DNA from: Fidelibacterota bacterium | GTDB taxonomy: Bacteria > Fidelibacterota > Marinisomatia > SCGC-AAA003-L08 > D37C17 | Assembly (NCBI GenBank): GCA_018671635.1 | Contig: JABHHG010000097.1 | Span: forward strand, 1 to 11,960 | DNA length: 11,960 nt | Direction: 5' to 3' | Shown: positions 7,001-11,960 of the stretch, piece by piece | How positions within the stretch are numbered: the stretch's first letter is position 1 | Layout of the letters: every line of letters starts with the position of its first letter | Translations under genes and position numbers: made by a program | The notes under the pieces: generated by a model | Seen by the model: only the letters and a program-made list of their open reading frames with translations | Told to the model about the DNA's origin: nothing | Databases searched by the model: none

Positions 7001-10000
7001 ATATTTATCAATAAGAAACAAGGCATTAAATATTTGATTGAAAATATGGGTAATGTGACAGACACATATTCTTTGAATGCTATTCTACCTAAAAATTGGG
7101 AGCTGATTAATTTAGAACAGGATATCCAATTAGCACCTGGATTATCAAAAGAATTTGAGGTGATAATAAAATCACCTAAAGAAAAACATAAATCCATTGA
7201 AGATGAAATTATTTTGGAAGCCGTCTCAAAAAAACTGAGTGAAAAAATTGGAATTTGGTCTGATGCTATTGAAGAAAGAAAAGGGTTTTGTTCTGACAGC
7301 TATTCTGAACATTGCTCAATAGATGGAAGAAATACTCCAGAAGACTGTGAAATAGGTAGTATCTGGAATCCAGAAATTGAACCCATCATTCAGCATTGTT
7401 CGGATTCTCTATTTACTAATAAAGAAGACTGTGAAAGAGAACTAGAATGGATTGAAGGAATTCCAGGAACCTTATCTACCTGTACAGACACTACATATAC
7501 TACTCTGAGTAAATGTGTTGATAATAATGCAACTTGGATTGCAGGAACCGCAGATACAGACGGATATTGCTCTGAATCAAAGATTAATACAAGAAAACGA
7601 TGTGAGCAGGCTAACATATGGTTTTCTACAGTACGTGGTATTCAAGCCTTCTGTAAATCATTCCCTGAAAGAAAGTCTGAAGAAGATTGTCTTGCAATAG
7701 GGTCATGGACTGAGACCTTTAACGGTACTGAAACAGAAAAAGAATGTAAAGCAGTATACACCTGGCACCCAGAAAAATTATCCCAAGAAGAGTACTGTAC
7801 CGAGTCCTACTGGAATAATAAGGAGGATTGCGAGTCCATCAGTAAATGGGTACTTTCTGAACCTGCTATTGAAGCAGGTTGCGTGAATCCCCTTTACACT
7901 ACAAAAGAAGAATGTGAAAAAGATAATGTATGGCTAGAAGCATTTCCTATAAAACCAGCCTATTGTCCAGATGGAATTTCTAAGAACCTTGTCGATTGCA
8001 ATTCACCTGGAGAATGGTTCCCCAGCATATCTTCAGATCAGGCATATTGTACAGATGGGATTTCACAAAATCTAATCGAATGTGAAAAAATAACCACATG
8101 GACTCCCGAAATTGAAGCAAGAGATGCATTCTGCTCAGATATATCAGCTAATACACAGGAAGATTGTGGAAATCCTCCGGGAATGAAAATTTCCTCAGTA
8201 GTAAATTTATTTAGCAGGCTAAAAGCCCCTGAGGGAAAATCAAATGCAATGTTTGCATCATTGCCTGTACAATTGGGCGTTGAACTGGGGAATTTATCAT
8301 CTAAATATTATCCAAGTTCAAGGATATCAGCACAAACTCAGAAGACAAAGATAGGACCATATACCACATGGTTTAAATACAGCCAAATGTATAATCAATA
8401 TGAATTATCAGATTCTATAGATGCATCTGAGAGTTCACAACAATATTTAGATAATTATACAGTTGACAGATTGCAATTTTATCTATCTCGGGATAATTGG
8501 GAAATAAGCTTGGGCGATAATAGCATAGATAAATTTGATCTTATTAGCAAGCTGAGCCCAGTTCCAATGTTTGGAATGAACGGCTTTGAAAGCATTAGAG
8601 GGGTACAGTTTAATTATAAATTTAGCAAATTTGATGCAGGTTTTAACTATGGAAGTGGTCCGACATTTTCGAAAGAACACAATCTTGTTTCAGTTTCTAT
8701 TGGTAGTAAACAAAATATAGAAAAAACTACTTTTTACGGTGCCTATTATCAAAATAAAACAGACTCAGCATCTATGTCACACTTTATTGACCTGCAGCGA
8801 ATAAAAAAATTCGGTAATTTTAACACAGGGCAGATATTCGCATTAACACATAAGGACAGTATTACAGATGGTTCAGTGCAGTTTATATTTGAATACTCAA
8901 ACCCAAAATATAAAATAACCAGTCGTTCATATTTTATTGGTTCAGATTTTGATGATGATAAGAAAGGACGGCAAGGCTCTGACCTAACATCAAATATAAA
9001 GTTTAATGAACAACTATATAATTTTTCTAGAATTCAGATTTATAAACAGGATTTATATGAATCCACACCAATCTATACATATGAAAAATTTATAGATTCA
9101 GGAGATGGAAAGTGGAATGAAAATGAAGTGATCTATGAGGATTTTTTAAATGCATTAGAATGTGAAGCCTCTGATTTTTCACTGACTTGGGAATTAAATG
9201 GTGAATGGGATGAAGATGAAACTATCTACAATGAATTTTTAGATGAAGTAGAATGTGATGCCTCTGATCTTTCACTAACTTGGGATCCGGAATATAGATT
9301 AAACGAATATTATTGTTCTGACGAGAATGATAATTGTGTCTATTTAAAAGGAACTTGCTTTATGGATAAAGGGATTTGCTTTAGGGATGAAGTAAATGGC
9401 CAGTGGGATCCGGGAGAAGTCTGGAATGAATTGAATGACAATGGAAAATGGGATGCTGATACCACTTATATTGAAAGAGTTTTAGTTGCAGATTTTAATG
9501 ATAAAATATTCTTCCAATTTAAGAATGGATTAAGAGTCAATACAGGATATAAATATCGTTATAGTACATTTTCAAATGAACAACATAGCAAAAAAACCGA
9601 AGTAGATCTTAGACTCATTAAAAACTTCAATATTAACTCACCTTATCTTTCAGCAGTAATTGCAAATGAAATAGATATTGTAAATGATCAATATTCAAGA
9701 TTCAGATTTGAAATGGGGAATCGTTCTATTTTTGAAAATCTGAACATGAATTTCAATCAACTTGTTTCACTGGAGACCTATGGCCCCCTTGATTCACTAA
9801 AAAATAGTTATCCTAATTACCAAACTAGTTTTGACGCAAGATTTCGTATTTTTAAATTAAATTGGAATTTTTATTTTCTCGTTGAAAATCTATGTCCATT
9901 GTGTACCGGTGAAGAAGAAAAATCAGTGATAAAGACACTTGCATTAGAAAGCTCATTTTCATTAAATATATTGGGTGTTAAAAATAGAATACGATTGGGA

Positions 10001-10765
10001 GTTGGATATTCAAATAATGGTTTGAATCTAACATTTGGCTTGACACCAACTGGAGGTTCACATTCATCAAAAATCAGGATTCCAGTACCTCTAATTAAGA
10101 TAAAGGGCAGGTATCAAGGTGAAATATTTATTGATAATAATGGTAATGGAATAAGGGAGGTGAATGAACCCGGTGTCCCCAATCTTATGTTATTTGTTAA
10201 TGGAGATTATTCAGTTACAAATGAAGACGGGAAATTTGAGTTTGGTGCTTTAGAACCAGGAAGATATAACCTTTCTTTTGACCCAAGCACACTGGATGCA
10301 AAGTATAAGTTTGCAGATGACTTCCCCTATCCAGTTACAATTACTAAAGGGAGCAAGGATTTTGATTCGTTCCCAGTATCCCCTATATGTAAAATTAAAG
10401 GAACTCTCTATATTGATTCCGATCTGGATAATAATAAAGATTTAAATGAAAAAGTAATTGATGAAGCTAGACTCATAGTTCAAGATAACACAAATAATGA
10501 GATAATAGTATATACTGATAGTAATGGACGATTTGAAATTCCTGATCTTAAAACGGGGATTTATAATTTAATAGTTGACCCTGAATGGTTACCTGAGCGA
10601 ATGGTTGCTACCAATAATTCCGAGAGTAAAAAAATATTCACAAAATTAGGTTGGCCAGTAACCGTATCTAATGAAAATTCAACAGTTGAATTTAATATTC
10701 CCATTAATGAAGAAGAATTAGAGGTTCGTGTCGACGTTAGAAAGGATGCTAATGGTGATAGATAA
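4001..10765 (+). CDS. Giant PKD / Cys-repeat outer-membrane barrel protein, putative usher
   Basis: A 2254-residue exported protein. Order of parts: signal peptide (1 to about 22); a degenerate PKD-like domain (WEFGHSS at 59) and eight clear PKD domains (first WNFGDD at W164, last WDFGDGD at W803; block ends near 851); two NEW3-like beta domains (about 890-985 and 1004-1083, with LPDGW and LPKNW); about ten Cys/Trp repeats (1097-1392); a barrel-like region (1395-2036) with alternating aromatic strands and a segment WEISLGDNS...RGVQFNYKF that recalls usher barrels; and two SdrD-B/transthyretin-like domains (2037-2129, 2130-2254; DNNGNGIREVNEPG, NEDGKFEF, LEPGRYNL). A barrel followed by two beta domains parallels the usher layout of barrel plus two C-terminal domains. 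With subunits and a chaperone upstream, an assembly or secretion pore for the fibre is the best guess. A self-standing surface adhesin or scaffold is the alternative. It starts six bases after the previous stop and has no T9SS C-terminal sorting domain. Confidence 0.7.
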   Translation: MRLHSSKLLFYSIIFNTILLSQNLVQKDGFAFNFPEKGYEGTPMVFDVSPVNPEYLYLWEFGHSSQYSVFNWRKYEDRSMGSRVEFTYPGQGKNNGYIVKVEIYKDNISKATKVTEYETFIPVYNVPPTVTMVEAPIEGVEGERLFFKASHTDPSAVDKHTYYWNFGDDTNQQGPFDSYDNSNQIEHEYYNDGLFNIMAIAMDDDGDADTIYHQITIKNVPPVLENIKHKESANEGERVSFRSEFSDQGINDIHTFVWNFGDGNVDTSFNNLIDYTYEDNDTYEIELIIFDEALDSDTIKSEITIQNVAPKIKGVIPKNAEEGKPVFLSLVIYDEGENDTHKIYWDLGDGIQDSTMEFTHQYVDDGEYTINISVEDDDGGTDVWVQKITIFNVDPTLEFSIPDTASEGDTLKFEVNATDLGINDTFTYLWNFGDGTIDSVQAITKVYKDNGDYKIYVTVKDDDNGSVTEEKNIIINNVPPTLSATIPLKQYEGSKVEISANVASDPGTDDSHTFTFNYGDGTISEEPSHIYQDNDEYEIEIILSDDDGGSDTLKQNISIINLPPEILGELPNKSNEGQNLNFQITIEDPGNLDTHTYFWDYGDGSYDSTLLTQHVYQDNGEYKLMVRVIDDDGGVDSLEHLVNVLNLPPILSASFTSSSKVQIPEDQGGSKEMDVITQTIDISQTEMEHSSPTGDRNASVIFNASVIDSGLVDTHTFSWDFGDGTTSTEANIEHIYSSNGVFPITMIVMDDDYGSDTLSQTIMVTNVTPALGATLLTPDSLYQSIIILPLDVEGAKEGNTFSWDFGDGDTTKASMPTHAYNENGDYLLTARVIDLAGNIGLNFKKINVNGRHPSILPFEDDKELEGLVDSGNSLQFFSKDYFSISSRRQITYSPNSFPTLVYTLENFTDKKTDVNINLILPDGWKIISLNTPETLEAYSKERVRVTFYIPNNEKADNIHKIRLIAQIGDYDHMVSIMSGVDIKIHEKPAFGLEAYRENEEIFINKKQGIKYLIENMGNVTDTYSLNAILPKNWELINLEQDIQLAPGLSKEFEVIIKSPKEKHKSIEDEIILEAVSKKLSEKIGIWSDAIEERKGFCSDSYSEHCSIDGRNTPEDCEIGSIWNPEIEPIIQHCSDSLFTNKEDCERELEWIEGIPGTLSTCTDTTYTTLSKCVDNNATWIAGTADTDGYCSESKINTRKRCEQANIWFSTVRGIQAFCKSFPERKSEEDCLAIGSWTETFNGTETEKECKAVYTWHPEKLSQEEYCTESYWNNKEDCESISKWVLSEPAIEAGCVNPLYTTKEECEKDNVWLEAFPIKPAYCPDGISKNLVDCNSPGEWFPSISSDQAYCTDGISQNLIECEKITTWTPEIEARDAFCSDISANTQEDCGNPPGMKISSVVNLFSRLKAPEGKSNAMFASLPVQLGVELGNLSSKYYPSSRISAQTQKTKIGPYTTWFKYSQMYNQYELSDSIDASESSQQYLDNYTVDRLQFYLSRDNWEISLGDNSIDKFDLISKLSPVPMFGMNGFESIRGVQFNYKFSKFDAGFNYGSGPTFSKEHNLVSVSIGSKQNIEKTTFYGAYYQNKTDSASMSHFIDLQRIKKFGNFNTGQIFALTHKDSITDGSVQFIFEYSNPKYKITSRSYFIGSDFDDDKKGRQGSDLTSNIKFNEQLYNFSRIQIYKQDLYESTPIYTYEKFIDSGDGKWNENEVIYEDFLNALECEASDFSLTWELNGEWDEDETIYNEFLDEVECDASDLSLTWDPEYRLNEYYCSDENDNCVYLKGTCFMDKGICFRDEVNGQWDPGEVWNELNDNGKWDADTTYIERVLVADFNDKIFFQFKNGLRVNTGYKYRYSTFSNEQHSKKTEVDLRLIKNFNINSPYLSAVIANEIDIVNDQYSRFRFEMGNRSIFENLNMNFNQLVSLETYGPLDSLKNSYPNYQTSFDARFRIFKLNWNFYFLVENLCPLCTGEEEKSVIKTLALESSFSLNILGVKNRIRLGVGYSNNGLNLTFGLTPTGGSHSSKIRIPVPLIKIKGRYQGEIFIDNNGNGIREVNEPGVPNLMLFVNGDYSVTNEDGKFEFGALEPGRYNLSFDPSTLDAKYKFADDFPYPVTITKGSKDFDSFPVSPICKIKGTLYIDSDLDNNKDLNEKVIDEARLIVQDNTNNEIIVYTDSNGRFEIPDLKTGIYNLIVDPEWLPERMVATNNSESKKIFTKLGWPVTVSNENSTVEFNIPINEEELEVRVDVRKDANGDR
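4118..6553 (+). repeat. Array of about nine PKD domains
   Basis: Units of about 80-90 residues recur within the giant protein. Each carries a W/F-x-[FYL]-G-[DH] turn (WNFGDD, WNFGDG, WDLGDG, WNFGDG, FNYGDG, WDYGDG, WDFGDG, WDFGDGD), then H-x-Y-x-[DN][ND][GD]-x-[YF], then DDDGG-like loops and an N-[VL]-[PDAT]-P linker. The first unit (WEFGHSS) is degenerate. PKD domains are Ig-like beta sandwiches used as extracellular spacers and for protein or carbohydrate contact. Here they probably form a long stalk. Confidence 0.9.
7289..8182 (+). repeat. About ten tandem Cys/Trp-rich repeats
   Basis: Residues 1097-1392 consist of units of about 28 residues with the pattern C-[ST]-[DE]-x(5-8)-x-[ED]-C-x(5-6)-W-x(about 11)-[YF]. 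Examples are CSDSLFTNKEDCERELEW, CTESYWNNKEDCESISKW, CVNPLYTTKEECEKDNVW and CTDGISQNLIECEKITTW. Each unit has two Cys and one Trp, implying one disulfide per unit in the oxidising periplasm or outside the cell. The first and fifth units carry extra Cys or are longer. Repeats of this style occur in predicted marine bacterial surface proteins; their function is unknown to me. Confidence 0.85.
9107..9292 (+). repeat. Tandem 93-bp duplication inside the barrel region
   Basis: Two adjacent 93-base units (9107-9199 and 9200-9292) encode near-identical 31-residue segments: GKWNENEVIYEDFLNALECE... and GEWDEDETIYNEFLDEVECD..., each ending SLTW. They are strongly similar at base level too. They sit in a larger acidic, Cys-containing insertion (about residues 1695-1825) that also holds NGQWDPGEVW and DNGKWDADTTY. 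The insertion interrupts an otherwise barrel-like run of strands, so it is probably a long surface or periplasmic loop. The DNG-x-W-D-x-D/E pattern suggests possible calcium binding (inference). Confidence 0.85.
10109..10762 (+). repeat. Pair of SdrD-B/transthyretin-like C-terminal domains
   Basis: Two related segments of the giant protein, residues 2037-2129 and 2130-2254, each follow the order G-x-[IL]-[FY]-[IV]-D-x(2)-x-[DN]-N, N-E-x(n), a [TS]-[ND]-x-[DN]-G-[KR]-F-E-[FI] turn, then L-x-[PT]-G-x-Y-[NL]. This is the SdrD-B/carboxypeptidase-regulatory-like beta fold. They directly follow the barrel, so they are expected on the periplasmic side, as are the C-terminal domains of ushers. Confidence 0.75.
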
Positions 10766-10843
10766 GCTTTTAATAAATCTAATATTAATTTGAATCCCTC
10801 TCAATAAAACCATATTATTGAATATGTTAAATTTAAAAAGTAT

Positions 10844-10848
10844 GGTGA
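10844..10848 (+). promoter_or_regulatory. Weak Shine-Dalgarno (GGTGA) for the TPR gene
   Basis: GGTGA lies four bases upstream of the ATG at 10853 and can pair with the 16S anti-SD. The nearby ATG at 10842 is followed by an immediate stop in its own frame, so 10853 is the sensible start; it leads straight into a signal peptide. Confidence 0.35.
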
Positions 10849-10852
10849 TTTA

Positions 10853-11563
10853 ATGGTAATCTCACACATAATTAAAAACTCCTTTTTATTCGTAATAATC
10901 ATCAGCTTCATTTTTTCAGATAACACTGTTACGAATGATAACTTTGATACAGCATTCCATTTTTATAATAATGCCGAATGGGATAGTGCTCAATTTTACT
11001 TCAATGAAACTATTATTCATAATGATCTTAAAATTTCGCCTGAACTAACGATTACCGCCTATCGTAATATAGGGAACTCCCTAATCAGGAAACATAAACT
11101 GGAAGAAGCTAAACAACCTCTAGAACAATCAATTTTCTACGCTAAAAAATATTTAGGGGAGTCAAATCAATATATTGTGAAAGCTATGAATAGTTTGGCT
11201 GTTATCTCTTCGATTAAAGGTGAGTCTAATAATGCAATTTCATACTTCAAGCAGATTATTCAGATCCAAATGAATGTTGATAGTACAAAGTACAATCTCC
11301 TCGGAAAACTATATAATAATATTGCAAATAACTATAATGATTTAAATAATTTTGATTCGGCTATCAAAAATTATAAAGTGGCACTTTTTTATAAAGAAAA
11401 AACATTTGGTAAAGGTTCACCGAAGTTAGCCGTCACTTATAATAATATTGGCACAATTTACCACAATATGGGCAATCATGATGAATCAATACACTATTTC
11501 AAATTCGCCCTTCAATATAAGGATGATAGCTATGCCCCATCCTCTCTTGCTAAAAATTTATAA
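10853..11563 (+). CDS. Secreted TPR protein, N-terminal part before a frameshift
   Basis: The 236 residues begin with a signal peptide or signal anchor (MVISHIIKNSFLFVIIISFIFS, cleavage about residue 22). About five TPR units follow at roughly 28-60, 65-97, 107-140, 148-180 and 192-225. Typical pieces are LYNNIANNYNDLNNFDSAIKNY and VTYNNIGTIYHNMGNHDESI. The long repeats, with KTFGKGSPKLA between helices, resemble kinesin-light-chain-type TPRs. TPR arrays bind proteins. Exported versions in this bacterial group often form the sensor part of a histidine kinase or transcription regulator, but no such domain lies within the window. The frame stops at 11561 just as a new TPR begins (SSLAKNL), and the next repeat continues in another frame. 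It lies 87 bases after the giant gene, a wider gap than any within the cluster, so it is probably its own unit. Confidence 0.75.
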   Translation: MVISHIIKNSFLFVIIISFIFSDNTVTNDNFDTAFHFYNNAEWDSAQFYFNETIIHNDLKISPELTITAYRNIGNSLIRKHKLEEAKQPLEQSIFYAKKYLGESNQYIVKAMNSLAVISSIKGESNNAISYFKQIIQIQMNVDSTKYNLLGKLYNNIANNYNDLNNFDSAIKNYKVALFYKEKTFGKGSPKLAVTYNNIGTIYHNMGNHDESIHYFKFALQYKDDSYAPSSLAKNL

Positions 11564-11567
11564 AAAC

Positions 11568-11960
11568 ATGGCATTATCACTCACAAAAATGAACGATTTT
11601 GAGTTAGCAAAATCCTATATTTTAAAAGCCATCGAAATAGAAAATCTCAGTGAATCATATACTCACTTTAGTAATTTAGGTAATATTTACAACTCCTTAA
11701 ATAATCACAATAAAGCAATAACTAGTTTCAGCCGTTCTCTCTTTATTATTGATTCCTTAAAGATTGATGACCCTTCACATTATGCTAATGTAATGAATAA
11801 TTTAGGAGTTACTTATCTTAATTTAAAGGATACAACTACAGCTAAAAATTATTTTAACAAATCTATTAACATCTATAAATCAAAAGCGAAGTTATCACAT
11901 CTTAATCGTTATCCATATTATAATTTAGCAAAATGCCATTTAGAAAATAATCCAGACAAA
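11568..11960 (+). CDS. Continuation of the TPR protein in a shifted frame, open at the window edge
   Basis: From an ATG at 11568 the frame is open for 131 codons to the last base. It encodes further TPR units: KMNDFELAKSYILKAIEI, HFSNLGNIYNSLNNHNKA and NNLGVTYLNLKDTTTAKNYF, and the start of another (YYNLAKCHLENN). Removing one A from the run at 11552-11556 fuses it to the upstream frame as SSLAKIYKNMALSLTKMNDF, which is a well-formed TPR first helix. It is therefore almost certainly the same gene rather than a new one. It has no signal peptide of its own and no ribosome binding site. The 3' end lies outside the window. Confidence 0.65.
   Translation, partial: MALSLTKMNDFELAKSYILKAIEIENLSESYTHFSNLGNIYNSLNNHNKAITSFSRSLFIIDSLKIDDPSHYANVMNNLGVTYLNLKDTTTAKNYFNKSINIYKSKAKLSHLNRYPYYNLAKCHLENNPDK

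Noticed and set aside
4202..8680. Minus-strand and alternate-frame open frames within the giant gene
   Set aside because: They are short, overlap a clearly coding repeat-rich frame, and their translations have no recognisable domains; they are shadows of the real gene.
10109..10765. T9SS (Por) C-terminal sorting domain on the giant protein
   Set aside because: The C-terminus shows none of the usual YPNP-type motif; it ends in a beta domain plus a short acidic/basic tail.
10811..10826. Perfect 6-bp inverted repeat CATATT-ATTG-AATATG after the giant gene, as a terminator
   Set aside because: The stem is almost all A-T, very weak, and is followed by mixed A/T rather than a T tract. Such repeats arise by chance in AT-rich DNA.

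Overview
The window is AT-rich, entirely plus-strand, and holds one tightly packed gene cluster (40-10765) followed by the start of a tetratricopeptide (TPR) gene that runs off the right edge. Almost every product begins with a signal peptide, so this is an envelope or surface locus of a Gram-negative (diderm) bacterium. The style of the giant protein suggests a marine FCB-group bacterium, most like Candidatus Marinimicrobia (SAR406): PKD repeats, NEW3-like domains, C-x(n)-C-x(n)-W repeats and acidic 'DxNGxWDxxE' segments. That assignment rests on recognition of protein style, not on a marker gene.

Layout: 40-672, 708-1247 and 1254-1847 encode three paralogous small secreted proteins that look like major fibre subunits (pilins). 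1880-3034 encodes a PapD-like periplasmic chaperone with an unusual helical insertion in its second domain. 3037-3510 and 3516-3994 encode two further small secreted subunit-like proteins. The second of these reads properly only if one T is added to a T run at 3530-3535. 4001-10765 encodes a 2254-residue protein made of a signal peptide, about nine PKD domains, two NEW3-like beta domains, about ten Cys/Trp repeats, an outer-membrane beta-barrel region resembling ushers, and two C-terminal SdrD-B/transthyretin-like beta domains.

Reading as a system: the gene content (several subunits sharing a C-terminal W-x-T-x-x-P-G-x-Y strand motif, one chaperone, one large barrel protein) is that of a chaperone-usher pathway. 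The proteins are far from the classical Fim/Pap families, and the barrel protein carries about 1390 extra N-terminal residues. The working model is that subunits are exported by Sec, capped in the periplasm by the chaperone, and assembled through the barrel into a surface fibre. This is inference from architecture and context.

The TPR gene (10853 to beyond 11960) lies 87 bp downstream and is probably a separate unit. It is interrupted by a likely one-base frameshift at an A run (11552-11556), and TPR coding continues in the next frame to the window end. Two homopolymer frameshifts in 12 kb raise the possibility of sequencing or assembly error. I see no RNA genes, insertion sequences or CRISPR arrays.
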